Assembly (NCBI RefSeq): GCF_017571465.1
Contig: NZ_JAGETV010000006.1
Coordinates: forward strand, 62,001 to 126,000
Direction: 5' to 3'
From: Thiomicrorhabdus marina
GTDB taxonomy: Bacteria; Pseudomonadota; Gammaproteobacteria; Thiomicrospirales; Thiomicrospiraceae
DNA: 64,000 nt
In this document: positions 55,515 to 64,000 of the stretch, piece by piece
Position numbering within the stretch: the first letter of the stretch is position 1
Layout: each line of letters starts with the position of its first letter
Translations under genes and position numbers: made by a program
The notes under the pieces: model-generated
The model's input: only the letters and a program-made list of their open reading frames with translations
Told to the model about the DNA's origin: nothing
Databases searched by the model: none

Positions 55515-56897
55515 ATGAAACAGAGCATTGAGTTCGATACCAATTTAATCAAACGTTATAACCAAACCGGGCCGCGCTACACTTCTTACCCGACAGCTTT
55601 ACAGTTCGATGAAAGTTTTTCGTTAGACGATTATCGTCAAGCCGTGGCGCGTAGCAATCAATCCGGTCGTGGACTGTCGCTGTATTTTCATATCCCATTC
55701 TGCGATACGGTCTGTTTTTTCTGTGCTTGTAATAAAGTTTGGACGCGAGACCGTTCCAAGACTACGCCTTATCTTGAACGCCTGTTCAAAGAAATTGAAA
55801 TGCAAGGCGAACTGTTCGATAGCAGTCGTGTCGTTGAGCAACTGCACTGGGGCGGTGGCACGCCGACCTTTTTGAATAATGACGAAATGCGCCAGTTGAT
55901 GGAAAAAACCCGCCAGCATTTTAATCTGCTGGATGACGATTCTGGCGAGTATTCAATTGAAATCGACCCGCGTGAGGCGGATAGAGAATCGGTCAAACTC
56001 TTACGTGAACTGGGTTTTAATCGTATGAGTTTAGGGGTGCAGGATTTTGATGAGAAGGTGCAGAAAGCGGTTAACCGTATTCAATCGCAAGAGCAGACAT
56101 TTGAAGTGTTGTATGGCGCTCGTGATGCTGGATTTTTATCGGTGAATGTCGATTTAATTTATGGTCTTCCGCATCAAACCGAGGCTGGGTTTGTAAAAAC
56201 GCTGGATAGAGTGTTAGAAGCCGAGCCAGACCGCTTTTCGATTTTTAATTATGCGCATATGCCGAGTTTATTCCCGACGCAGAAAAAGATGAACGAAGCG
56301 GATATGCCGAGTGCGGATGAAAAATTGGCGATTCTACACGCTGCCAGTGAGCGCTTGCTACAAGCAGGTTATATCTATATCGGTATGGATCATTTTGCCA
56401 AGCCCGATGATGAATTGGCAGTGGCGCAACGTAATGAAACCCTATATCGCAACTTCCAAGGCTATTCGACGCATGCCGAATGTGATTTGGTCGGTATGGG
56501 GGCGACTTCGATTTCACTGATTAATAACACCTACGCACAGAACCGCAAAACCTTGGCGGAATACTATGAGGCGATAGATAGCGGTGATCTGGCGGTTTAC
56601 CGGGGAGTGCAGTTAAGTGAAGACGATGAATTACGTCGCGATGTGATTACTCGTCTGATTTCGCATTTTCATCTGAGTTTTGCAACGTTGAATAAGCTGT
56701 GGAATATCCGTTTTGACGAGTATTTCGCCAAAGAGTTGCAACGACTTCAGCCGATGCAGGAAGATGGCTTGATCGAAATCAGCGCGGATGATATTTATGT
56801 CACCACGAAAGGCCGTCTGCTGATTCGTAATATCTGTATGGTGTTCGATGCGTATCTAAAGCCGGATATGCAGAACCGCTTTTCAAAAGTGATTTAA
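55515..56897 (+). CDS. hemN: Oxygen-independent coproporphyrinogen III oxidase
   Basis: HemN decarboxylates coproporphyrinogen III to protoporphyrinogen IX without oxygen. The protein has 460 residues, typical of true HemN rather than the shorter HemW. N-terminal YNQTGPRYTSYPTALQF and radical-SAM cysteines in IPFCDTVCFFCACNK (CxxxCxxC, ~residue 60), then WGGGTPTFLN, SLGVQDFDEKVQKAVNR and DLIYGLPHQT. Clear AAGAGA site upstream. It would support heme supply under low oxygen, consistent with cytochromes nearby. Confidence 0.96.
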   Translation: MKQSIEFDTNLIKRYNQTGPRYTSYPTALQFDESFSLDDYRQAVARSNQSGRGLSLYFHIPFCDTVCFFCACNKVWTRDRSKTTPYLERLFKEIEMQGELFDSSRVVEQLHWGGGTPTFLNNDEMRQLMEKTRQHFNLLDDDSGEYSIEIDPREADRESVKLLRELGFNRMSLGVQDFDEKVQKAVNRIQSQEQTFEVLYGARDAGFLSVNVDLIYGLPHQTEAGFVKTLDRVLEAEPDRFSIFNYAHMPSLFPTQKKMNEADMPSADEKLAILHAASERLLQAGYIYIGMDHFAKPDDELAVAQRNETLYRNFQGYSTHAECDLVGMGATSISLINNTYAQNRKTLAEYYEAIDSGDLAVYRGVQLSEDDELRRDVITRLISHFHLSFATLNKLWNIRFDEYFAKELQRLQPMQEDGLIEISADDIYVTTKGRLLIRNICMVFDAYLKPDMQNRFSKVI

Positions 56898-56909
56898 ACT
56901 CAGTTTCGA

Positions 56910-57830
56910 TTACTTTTCAGCGGTCTGAGTTTCGCCTTTGGTTTGCAAAAGCTGTTGCTCGGACTGCTGATAAAAGGCATCGTTGTCTGGGTGAATTTCT
57001 AGTTCATTGTCATGTGGCAGTGGGCCAGGGAATAGAGAACTGGTTTTATCGGTCAAATAATAGACCACCAAGCCAATCCACTCTTTCCAAGCCGGTTCCA
57101 GCACTTGCAGATGGTCATAGAAGTCTAAGCCCCAAACTCGCTGTTCAGCTTGTAAAGAGCGATAATCGACCGGATAGGGAATCACATTGATGCCTTGTTT
57201 ACGGGCGATGCCAACCGAACGCGGCATATGGAAGGCGGACGTTACCAGCAGATATGAGCCTAGTTTGTCGTCCGTCGTTTTTGGCAACAGTGGTTTGATA
57301 TTGGCGAAGTTCTCAAAGGTATTGCGCGCCTGTTTCTCAATTATTAAACGTTTTAAATCAACGCCCATAGCCGAGAACAGCTGCTGTTCGATGCTCAATT
57401 CGTTTTGCAATCCCTGTTTCTGCACCGAACTATTGCCGCCGGCATAGAGGATTTTCGCCTGCGGGTAATCAATGCTCAATTGTGCAGCGCCGATAAAGCG
57501 GTCGGCTCCTTGTCCGACCTCGGCAACATGCCAGCTGGCAGAACGCATAATATCTTCTCCTCCGCCCAAAACGATAATACCGTCAATTTTCTCCGGCATT
57601 TGCTGAGGTTTAGCGAAGCGAGATTCCAGAGGGGTCATTAACCAGTCGGCCATTGGATAACTCATAATGCTCAGCGCGACTACCGAGGTCGGTACTAAAA
57701 TCCATTTAGCGATGCGAGCTCGGTTAAACAGTAAGAACAGGGTTCCCAATGCAAACAGAATCAGCAGTAGATTACTCGGGCTTAAGAGCGCCCAAGCCAG
57801 TTTGGAAAGCACAAAAAACAGGTTGTCCAT
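56910..57830 (-). CDS. ElyC/YdcF-family (DUF218) membrane protein
   Basis: The protein has 306 residues. Two hydrophobic segments near the N-terminus (~10-30 and ~38-55) precede a DUF218 domain with IDGIIVLGGGEDIM, AKILYAGGNSS, EKQARNTFENF and VTSAFHMPRSVGIARKQG. ElyC in E. coli is an inner-membrane factor tied to envelope integrity at low temperature; this protein is somewhat longer with a polar C-terminal tail. Whether it is the ElyC orthologue or another family member is not decided. Confidence 0.85.
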   Translation of the reverse strand: MDNLFFVLSKLAWALLSPSNLLLILFALGTLFLLFNRARIAKWILVPTSVVALSIMSYPMADWLMTPLESRFAKPQQMPEKIDGIIVLGGGEDIMRSASWHVAEVGQGADRFIGAAQLSIDYPQAKILYAGGNSSVQKQGLQNELSIEQQLFSAMGVDLKRLIIEKQARNTFENFANIKPLLPKTTDDKLGSYLLVTSAFHMPRSVGIARKQGINVIPYPVDYRSLQAEQRVWGLDFYDHLQVLEPAWKEWIGLVVYYLTDKTSSLFPGPLPHDNELEIHPDNDAFYQQSEQQLLQTKGETQTAEK

Positions 57831-57908
57831 AAATCTCGTTTAGTTTGATAAAGCGTGGTTTAAGGCGTCTGAATTCTTGATAAAAAACAATAAATTCGAC
57901 TGCTAAAA

Positions 57909-57936
57909 CTTGAAAGCCTAATTTTCAACCCCATAT
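57909..57936 (+). promoter_or_regulatory. Sigma32 (heat-shock) promoter of clpB
   Basis: CTTGAAA (57909-57915), 13-bp spacer, CCCCATAT (57929-57936): a near-perfect RpoH promoter. Predicted start near 57943, about 35 nt before the ATG. Confidence 0.85.
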
Positions 57937-57977
57937 TCAACCTAGAGAAAAATCACGGCACTTTTTATGGGGGTGTT

Positions 57978-60545
57978 ATGCAAGATAAGTTTACTTCGCA
58001 ATTTCAATCAGTACTCATGCAGGCGCAATCTTTGGCGGTGGGCAAAGACCATTCCTATATCGAAGCGTTGCATATTTTAACCATCTTGCTGGATGAGCAG
58101 GCAAGTTTGCTCAATCTGGCGCAAATTAATATCAATAGCTTGCGCACTCAAGTGCAGCAGAAGCTGCAACAGCTGCCGACGGTAAGTGGAAACAATAATC
58201 TACAACTCTCGCCGAAAGCGGCGTCTATTTTAACCTTAATGGACAAACAGGCGCAAAAACGTGGCGATCGTTTTATCGCTAGCGAACTGTTTTTCACCGC
58301 ACTATTAGAAGTGCAAGACGATGCGGCGACACTGTTTAAACAAGCCGGTGCAGACAAAAACAAATTAGAGCAGGCGATTGAACAAATTCGTGGGGGTGAG
58401 AGCGTGCAAGATCAAAATTCAGAAGAGAACCGTCAGGCTTTGGAAAAATATACCTTGGATTTAACCGAGCGCGCCGAACAAGGCAAGCTTGACCCGGTCA
58501 TCGGGCGTGACGATGAAATCCGCCGTGCCGTGCAGGTGTTGCAACGCCGTACTAAAAACAATCCGGTGTTGATTGGTGAACCGGGCGTTGGTAAAACCGC
58601 CATTGTCGAAGGTTTGGCGCAACGTATTGTCAATGGCGAAGTGCCGGAAGGGCTGAAAAACAAACGTCTGTTATCGCTGGATTTGGCCGGTTTGTTGGCC
58701 GGTGCCAAATACCGTGGTGAGTTTGAAGAACGTCTAAAAGCGCTGTTGAAAGACTTGGAAAAACAAGAAGGCCAAGTAATTCTGTTTATCGACGAGATTC
58801 ACACGATGGTGGGAGCCGGTAAAACCGAAGGCTCTATGGATGCTGGGAATATGCTAAAACCGGCGCTAGCACGTGGTGAACTGCACTGCATTGGCGCGAC
58901 CACGCTAGATGAATACCGCGAGAACATTGAAAAAGATGCCGCGCTGGAACGTCGTTTCCAAAAAGTATTGGTGGATGAGCCGACCGAAGAAGATACCATT
59001 GCGATTTTGCGCGGCCTGAAAGAGCGTTATGAAATTCACCACGGTGTGGCGATTACTGACCCGGCAATTGTCGCGGCGGCGAAACTGTCGCAGCGTTATA
59101 TCACTGATCGTCAGTTGCCGGATAAAGCGATTGATTTGATCGATGAAGCGGCATCGCGCATTCGTATGGAAATTGATTCCAAACCGGAAGTGATGGATAA
59201 ACTTGACCGTCGTTTGATTCAGTTGAAAATCGAACAGGTCGCGCTGAAAAAAGAGAAAGACGACGCTTCGAAAAAGCGTCTGGCGATCTTGAATGATGAA
59301 GTTGCTGAGCTTGAGAAAGAATACTCGGATTTGGAAGAAATCTGGAAGCGTGATAAAGCCGCATTGCAAGGTGCGCAAAAATGGAAAGAGCAATTGGATG
59401 CGGCGCGTACTGAGCTAGAAATGGCACAGCGTAGCGGTGATTTGGCGAAAATGTCGGAAATCCAATACGGCAAGATTCCTGAGTTAGAGGCAAAAATCCG
59501 TGAAGCGGAAGCGGCCGAACAAGCTGCGCAGGAAGACGGCGGCAATAAACTGCTGCGTAACCAAGTTTCGGATGCCGAGATTGCTGAAGTGGTCGCACGT
59601 TGGACGGGTATTCCTGTGGCAAAAATGCTGGAAGGCGAGCGTGATAAATTGCTGAAAATGGAATCGGTACTTGAGAAACAAGTGGTTGGCCAAAATGAAG
59701 CGGTTAAAGCGGTTTCTGATGCAATCCGTCGTTCACGTGCCGGTTTAGCCGATCCAAATCGACCGAACGGTTCTTTCCTATTCTTAGGGCCAACCGGCGT
59801 CGGTAAAACAGAGTTAACCAAAGCACTGGCGGATTTCTTATTCGACACCACAGATGCGATTGTGCGTATCGATATGTCTGAGTTTATGGAAAAACATTCG
59901 GTGGCGCGTTTAGTCGGTGCACCTCCGGGTTATGTGGGTTATGAACAGGGCGGTTATTTGACCGAGGCGGTGCGTCGTAAACCTTATTCGGTGATTTTGC
60001 TGGATGAGGTCGAGAAAGCGCATCCTGATGTCTTTAATATCTTATTGCAAGTGTTGGATGATGGTCGTTTAACCGATGGGCAAGGACGTACGGTGGACTT
60101 TAAGAATACAGTTATCGTTATGACTTCCAACCTTGGTTCGCAGTTGATTCAAGAAAAAGCCGGCGCAGCGTCCTATGATGAAATGAAGTCGGGTGTGATG
60201 GAAGTGGTCGGCGGCTATTTCCGTCCGGAATTCATTAACCGTATCGACGATATCGTGGTCTTCCATCCATTAGGTCGTGAGCAGATTCGTTCGATTACCG
60301 CGATTCAGTTGCAGCATTTGACTAAACGTCTGGCGGCAAACGACATCGGTTTTGAAATTGCCGATGAAGCTTTGGATTTATTGGGTGAAGCCGGTTTTGA
60401 TCCGTTATTTGGTGCTCGTCCGTTAAAACGTGTTATCCAACAACGTTTAGAAAATCCATTGGCTCAGAAAATCTTGGCTGGGGAATTTGCGCCAAATAGT
60501 ACGGTGCATGTCAAAGTCATGGAGGGGGAATTGAGCTTTGCTTAA
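57978..60545 (+). CDS. clpB: ATP-dependent disaggregase ClpB
   Basis: ClpB extracts polypeptides from aggregates with DnaK. The protein has 855 residues. N-terminal substrate-binding domain (1-145), first AAA+ with [18 protein letters not shown] (~200) and Walker [16 protein letters not shown], coiled-coil M domain (~400-525, rich in Glu/Lys/Leu), second AAA+ with [19 protein letters not shown] (~600) and [26 protein letters not shown] is the second pore loop. There is no IGF/IGL ClpP-binding loop, as expected. Heat-shock promoter upstream. Confidence 0.98.
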   Translation: MQDKFTSQFQSVLMQAQSLAVGKDHSYIEALHILTILLDEQASLLNLAQININSLRTQVQQKLQQLPTVSGNNNLQLSPKAASILTLMDKQAQKRGDRFIASELFFTALLEVQDDAATLFKQAGADKNKLEQAIEQIRGGESVQDQNSEENRQALEKYTLDLTERAEQGKLDPVIGRDDEIRRAVQVLQRRTKNNPVLIGEPGVGKTAIVEGLAQRIVNGEVPEGLKNKRLLSLDLAGLLAGAKYRGEFEERLKALLKDLEKQEGQVILFIDEIHTMVGAGKTEGSMDAGNMLKPALARGELHCIGATTLDEYRENIEKDAALERRFQKVLVDEPTEEDTIAILRGLKERYEIHHGVAITDPAIVAAAKLSQRYITDRQLPDKAIDLIDEAASRIRMEIDSKPEVMDKLDRRLIQLKIEQVALKKEKDDASKKRLAILNDEVAELEKEYSDLEEIWKRDKAALQGAQKWKEQLDAARTELEMAQRSGDLAKMSEIQYGKIPELEAKIREAEAAEQAAQEDGGNKLLRNQVSDAEIAEVVARWTGIPVAKMLEGERDKLLKMESVLEKQVVGQNEAVKAVSDAIRRSRAGLADPNRPNGSFLFLGPTGVGKTELTKALADFLFDTTDAIVRIDMSEFMEKHSVARLVGAPPGYVGYEQGGYLTEAVRRKPYSVILLDEVEKAHPDVFNILLQVLDDGRLTDGQGRTVDFKNTVIVMTSNLGSQLIQEKAGAASYDEMKSGVMEVVGGYFRPEFINRIDDIVVFHPLGREQIRSITAIQLQHLTKRLAANDIGFEIADEALDLLGEAGFDPLFGARPLKRVIQQRLENPLAQKILAGEFAPNSTVHVKVMEGELSFA

Positions 60546-60564
60546 TTTACACTTCCTTAGAGAT

Positions 60565-60598
60565 AAAAAAACCGGGTTTAGATGACCCGGTTTTTTTA
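60565..60598. terminator. Bidirectional terminator between clpB and the sulfide dehydrogenase operon
   Basis: AAAAAACCGGGT and ACCCGGTTTTTT arms around TTAGATG; it fits both convergent transcripts. Confidence 0.88.
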
Positions 60599-60623
60599 TG
60601 CATGGTTAAACTAACTGATTTGA

Positions 60624-61955
60624 TTAGCTATGCCATAGATCCATTGCGATGGCTTTATACCAACCGTCAGCGTATTTCGCTTCCATTAAACGGAAAGCTG
60701 CATCTGCACCCATAGGACTAACTCCGCCAGCGCCTTTAACGCCGACAATATTGCCGTCTTGCAGTTGGTAAACTGCTGCAACAGAAATACCGTAATCGGC
60801 GCCAACCAGACTATAGCAAGTGTTTACGTTTTTTGCTGTTGGTACCGTTGTTCCATTTAATAGAGAGACAATTGCTGCGGCGCACATTTTGCCTTGTGAA
60901 GCAGCAGAGTGACCCGATTTAGGCATTTTACCTGCAATTGAAGAGTCACCGATAACGTGGATGTTAGGGTGAATTTTCGACTCGAAGGTCTGTTGATTGA
61001 CCGGACACCAGCCTTTATCGTTTGTCAGGCCAGCGGCAAAGGCAATTTTGCCTGCTTTTTGCGGTGGGATAACGTTAAGAACATCTGCTTTGTACTCGCC
61101 GAACTCAGTGTAAACGGTTTTCGTTGCAGCATCGATTTTCTTGACTTTGCCGCCACTTGAAGCAGGAATCCATTCAATCATATCGCCATATAGTTGCGCC
61201 CAACCTTCTTGGAACAAGCCTTGTTTCGAGAATTTTTCTTTAGCATCAAGAATAACGATTTTTGCAGTCGGGTTTTCACGCTTGAAGAAGTCTGCAACCA
61301 TTGAAACTCGCTCGTATGGTCCAGGAGGGCAACGGAATGGATTGCCCGGAGGACACATGACGAAAGTTCCGCCTTGCGGCATTTCTCGTAGTTGTTTGTA
61401 TAGAAGTTCGGTTTGTGGGCCTGCTTGGTAAGCATGCGGAATTTGATCAATTACGTCTGCAGAATAGCCAGGAACTTCTTCGTATTTAAAGTCGATACCC
61501 GGAGAGACAACGAGGCGGTCATAATCGAGTACGCGACCGTCTTTAAGAGTCACTTGTTGAGCACCGGCATTAATCTTGGTTACCATTGAATGAATAACGC
61601 TGACACCGTGTTTATTGCGCAACGCTGAATAGTCATGAGTGATGAAATCCGCGTTGACTAGGCCTGCAAGATACCAGTTTGAACCAGGGCAAGTCATATA
61701 AGTTTGCTTTGGTTCAATAACGGTAACGTTTACCGATTTATCGAAACGCTTGATGTATTTCGCAACCGAAGCGCCACCGAATCCACCACCGATAACAACA
61801 ACGTGTGCCGGTTCACCGGATTTACGTGCTTTAACCGATGAGCCTTCACTCAACATTGGAACTTTTGGTAGGGTACAACCTGGAAGAGCTGCAACAAGAG
61901 TACCACCGAAACCAGTGGCAGCCATAGCTTTAATTAAAGATCGACGTTTTAACAT
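60624..61955 (-). CDS. fccB: Sulfide dehydrogenase flavoprotein subunit (FccB/SoxF-like), copy 1
   Basis: The protein has 443 residues from the ATG at 61955 (GGAG at 6-bp spacing; a GTG at 61967 is in frame). A twin-arginine signal KRRSLIKAMAATGFGG is followed by LPGC, which could be a Tat lipobox. The FAD-binding motif HVVVIGGGFGGASVAKYI, TCPGSNWYLAG, DRLVVSPGIDF, CPPGPYERVSM, GWCPVN and HVIGDSSIAGKMPKSGHSA are typical of flavocytochrome c sulfide dehydrogenase; the Cys in CPPGPYER and in GWCPVN are expected to form the redox-active disulfide. It oxidises sulfide to sulfur or polysulfide in the periplasm, passing electrons to the cytochrome encoded 19 bp upstream. Confidence 0.93.
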   Translation of the reverse strand: MLKRRSLIKAMAATGFGGTLVAALPGCTLPKVPMLSEGSSVKARKSGEPAHVVVIGGGFGGASVAKYIKRFDKSVNVTVIEPKQTYMTCPGSNWYLAGLVNADFITHDYSALRNKHGVSVIHSMVTKINAGAQQVTLKDGRVLDYDRLVVSPGIDFKYEEVPGYSADVIDQIPHAYQAGPQTELLYKQLREMPQGGTFVMCPPGNPFRCPPGPYERVSMVADFFKRENPTAKIVILDAKEKFSKQGLFQEGWAQLYGDMIEWIPASSGGKVKKIDAATKTVYTEFGEYKADVLNVIPPQKAGKIAFAAGLTNDKGWCPVNQQTFESKIHPNIHVIGDSSIAGKMPKSGHSAASQGKMCAAAIVSLLNGTTVPTAKNVNTCYSLVGADYGISVAAVYQLQDGNIVGVKGAGGVSPMGADAAFRLMEAKYADGWYKAIAMDLWHS

Positions 61956-61973
61956 AGTATGCTCCACTGTAAA

Positions 61974-62294
61974 TTAAGGTTTAAGAGTACTTAGGTATTT
62001 CGCAATAGCGCGAATTTCGTCGTCAGTGTAGCCTTTGGCATGACGTCCCATTACTGTTGAAGCACGTTTTCCTGATTTCATATCTAGGAGCTGTTGTACC
62101 ATCACCTTTTCAGGGTAGCCGGCAAGCGGAGGAATAGCGCCTCCTGCAGATTGACCTTCAGCACCGTGGCATTGGAAGCAAGTCGTGGCAGATAATTCAG
62201 CGTTAGAAATTTCCGATGCTGAGACGGAAAATGCAAGTGGGGTGAGAACCGTAGCCGCCAATATTTTCACAAATTGTGATTGTAGTTTTTTCAT
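61974..62294 (-). CDS. fccA: Monoheme cytochrome c, sulfide dehydrogenase heme subunit (FccA/SoxE-like), copy 1
   Basis: The protein has 106 residues from the ATG at 62294 (AGAGG upstream; a TTG two codons before is less likely). Signal peptide ends FSVSAS. One heme site TTCFQCHGAEGQSAGG (CxxCH at residues 39-43) and a distal Met in STVMGRHAKGY, a small class I cytochrome of the c553 kind. The first gene of the minus-strand operon, followed by fccB. It is shorter than the diheme FccA of Allochromatium and more like the monoheme partners of other sulfur bacteria. Confidence 0.9.
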   Translation of the reverse strand: MKKLQSQFVKILAATVLTPLAFSVSASEISNAELSATTCFQCHGAEGQSAGGAIPPLAGYPEKVMVQQLLDMKSGKRASTVMGRHAKGYTDDEIRAIAKYLSTLKP

Positions 62295-62452
62295 AAACAA
62301 CCTCTATACTTTCTTATATTTTTAAGAAACGCATAATTCGACAGTGGAATCGACGTGCGTTTTCATAAGCTTGGCAGAATTTATCTCTTCATTATTACTG
62401 CAAACTGACCGCTATTCTCCAAGTTGCGACAATAATATCTAATAGATTCTAT

Positions 62453-62501
62453 TACTAATATTTATAAGCTAACCTTATTTTAGGTATATCTAATATTAGT
62501 A
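62453..62501. promoter_or_regulatory. Nested inverted repeat between the divergent sulfide operons
   Basis: TACTAATATT (62453-62462) and AATATTAGTA (62492-62501) are perfect inverted arms; between them lies a smaller ACCTTATTTTAGGT palindrome. The whole spacer 62295-62946 is very AT-rich and must hold both promoters; no promoter could be assigned with confidence. The inverted repeat may be an operator. Confidence 0.45.
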
Positions 62502-62946
62502 TTTGTTTAAGTTAAATAAAGAGGTCTTTAAAGTGTATTTTAGTACCTTTTAGTAAGCTTTAATTCCTTTGTATTTGTCAGGTATATCAGAAAATTGATA
62601 ATCTAAGTTTATGTATTGATATAAAAATTATATGTACTATTTTTATGTGGTAATTACCTATATTTATGTGTGAAGCCAATGTTGCTACTTATCTAAGGAT
62701 TTTTTGCAAAGTTTATGACGACTATTCTGTAAATGTTTGACTTAAAAGAAGGTTTTGGTTTTTTAACTTCGCTGATTAGTAGGTAATTTGTTTGTGTTTT
62801 TATATATCTATATGTTTTTTTTATGGATTGCTAGAAGAATAATTTATTAGAAAAACTTATGTCTATGTAAGAGGATTTTGTGCTGTTTAACTAAGTGTTA
62901 TTTCATTTGCGGAGTAACCAACGTAAACATTTACAAGGTCAAAAAA

Positions 62947-63273
62947 ATGAAAATAAGAAATATTACTTTGGTTGGCGCTATCGTCGGCCTATTTATTGCC
63001 GCACCCGTGCAGGCGGAGCAGCAACAAATGAAACCTATCTCGAAAGCTGAATTGTGGGCGACCACTTGTTTTCAGTGTCATGGCGCAGAAGGTCAATCTG
63101 CCGGCGGAGCGATTCCTCCTTTAGCAGGTTATCCTGCCGATATTATGGCGCAACAACTTAAAGCCATTAAAGCAGGAACACGCCCGAGTACAATTATGAA
63201 ACGTCATCTAATGGGATACAGCGATGCAGATATTGATGCCATTGCAACCTATCTAGGTTCACTAAAACCATAA
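62947..63273 (+). CDS. fccA: Monoheme cytochrome c, sulfide dehydrogenase heme subunit (FccA/SoxE-like), copy 2
   Basis: The protein has 108 residues from the ATG at 62947 (AAGG upstream), preceded by in-frame codons that do not look coding. Signal peptide ends APVQA. The heme site ATTCFQCHGAEGQSAGGAIP (CxxCH at residues 41-45) and most of the following sequence are identical to copy 1, with Met in STIMKRHLMGY. It precedes a second flavoprotein gene by 20 bp, in mirror orientation to the first operon. Confidence 0.92.
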   Translation: MKIRNITLVGAIVGLFIAAPVQAEQQQMKPISKAELWATTCFQCHGAEGQSAGGAIPPLAGYPADIMAQQLKAIKAGTRPSTIMKRHLMGYSDADIDAIATYLGSLKP

Positions 63274-63293
63274 TCAATAAAGGATGACAAAAA

Positions 63294-64000
63294 ATGAGTA
63301 AATTTAATCGTCGTAGCCTGATTAAAGGGTTAGCTGCAAGCGGTATCGCATTTCCGGTAATGAGCGCACTTCAGGGATGTTCGGCTCAGCCGAGTAAAAA
63401 CACTAAACCGCATGTTGTGGTAATCGGCGGGGGCTTTGGTGGAGCGACCGTTGCTAAATACATCAAGCGTTTTGATCGTAATATTGATGTAACTCTGATC
63501 GAACCGAAAACTGAATATATGACCTGTCCGGGTTCAAACTGGTATTTAGCCGGTTTAATTGATGTTAAATCGCTGACTCATAATTACGAAGCTTTAAAAA
63601 CTAAGCACAATGTAAAAGTGATTCATCAGATTGCGACTGATATTAATGCCGCTGCTAAGTCGGTTACTTTGGATAATGGCGAAGTGCTGAATTATGATCG
63701 TCTTGTTGTGTCTCCTGGAATTGATTTCATTTACGATCAAATTGAAGGCTATTCAGAAGAAGTTGCAGAAATTTTCCCGCACGCTTGGCAAGCTGGACCG
63801 CAAACGCACTTATTAGCAAAACAGATTCAAGAGATGCCACAAGGTGGTAAATTCTTAATGGTTGCGCCGCCTAATCCATATCGCTGTGCTCCGGGTCCTT
63901 ATGAGCGAATCTCAATGGTTGCCGCTTACTTTAAAGAACATAACCCGACAGCGACTATTATGATTCTTGATCCTAAGAAGAAGTTCTCTAAGCAAGCATT
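63294..64000 (+). CDS. fccB: Sulfide dehydrogenase flavoprotein subunit (FccB/SoxF-like), copy 2, cut by window end
   Basis: The frame is open from the ATG at 63294 to the last base (235 complete codons), with no stop. A twin-arginine-type signal SKFNRRSLIKGLAASGIAF is followed by SALQGC, again Cys after a hydrophobic run. HVVVIGGGFGGATVAKYIKR is the FAD motif, then TCPGSNWYLAGLID, DRLVVSPGIDF and RCAPGPYERISM. It aligns closely with copy 1, but the first CPPG block seen in copy 1 (CPPGNPFRCPPGPY) reads APPNPYRCAPGPY here. An AAGGA ribosome site precedes it. The C-terminal half, including the second disulfide Cys, lies outside the window. Confidence 0.92.
   Translation, partial: MSKFNRRSLIKGLAASGIAFPVMSALQGCSAQPSKNTKPHVVVIGGGFGGATVAKYIKRFDRNIDVTLIEPKTEYMTCPGSNWYLAGLIDVKSLTHNYEALKTKHNVKVIHQIATDINAAAKSVTLDNGEVLNYDRLVVSPGIDFIYDQIEGYSEEVAEIFPHAWQAGPQTHLLAKQIQEMPQGGKFLMVAPPNPYRCAPGPYERISMVAAYFKEHNPTATIMILDPKKKFSKQA

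Noticed and set aside
58905-59851. Long antisense frames inside clpB
   Set aside because: clpB is full length with all motifs; the antisense frames overlap each other and match nothing.

Overview
The window reads as chromosome of a sulfur-oxidising gammaproteobacterium of the Thiomicrospira / Hydrogenovibrio / Thiomicrorhabdus type. This is an inference from three things: typical gammaproteobacterial housekeeping gene order (tsaD-rpsU-yqeY-dnaG-rpoD; miaB-phoH-ybeY-corC-lnt-leuS-lptE-holA-proA-nadD-rsfS-rlmH; rpsT-murJ-ribF-ileS-lspA), moderate GC, and two sets of flavocytochrome c sulfide dehydrogenase genes at the right end. No phage, integrase, transposase or CRISPR array is visible.

Layout. 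1-0.95 kb: two tandem FliG-middle-domain-like genes. 0.95-8 kb: folB, plsY, tsaD and the macromolecular synthesis cluster (rpsU, yqeY, dnaG, rpoD). 8.1-9.3 kb: a CAU-anticodon tRNA and rplM-rpsI. 9.5-12 kb: a tandem pair of nearly identical porins, separated and followed by REP-like palindromic repeats. 12.3-20.4 kb: an accessory block of six type IV prepilin-like genes arranged as A-B-A-B-C plus a solo pilin. The C member carries an RTX-like calcium-binding C-terminus, and a PrsR/PrsK-like two-component pair is embedded in the block. 20.6-33.9 kb: RNA modification, envelope, aminoacylation, NAD and proline genes. 34-36 kb: a repeat-bearing spacer and motAB. 36-44.6 kb: rpsT, a solo acetolactate-synthase-type enzyme, murJ, ribF, ileS and lspA.

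44.9-46.9 kb holds two unfamiliar genes: a glycine/leucine/aspartate-rich protein with codon use like that of highly expressed genes, and a small protein resembling the N-terminal retention module of LapA-type adhesins but without an adhesin attached. 47-57.8 kb: lytic transglycosylase, rlmKL, a REC-EAL regulator with a CHASE hybrid histidine kinase, hemN and an ElyC/YdcF-like gene. 57.9-60.6 kb: clpB behind a near-consensus heat-shock promoter. 60.6-64 kb: two divergently transcribed cytochrome c / sulfide dehydrogenase operons, the second cut by the window end.

The strongest candidates for something little described are the duplicated pilin cluster with the RTX-tailed pilin, the 44.9-46.9 kb gene pair, the twin divergent sulfide dehydrogenase operons, and the paired FliG-like proteins. 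Functions of conserved genes are assigned from recognisable motifs. Promoters, terminators and repeats were read by eye and carry lower confidence.
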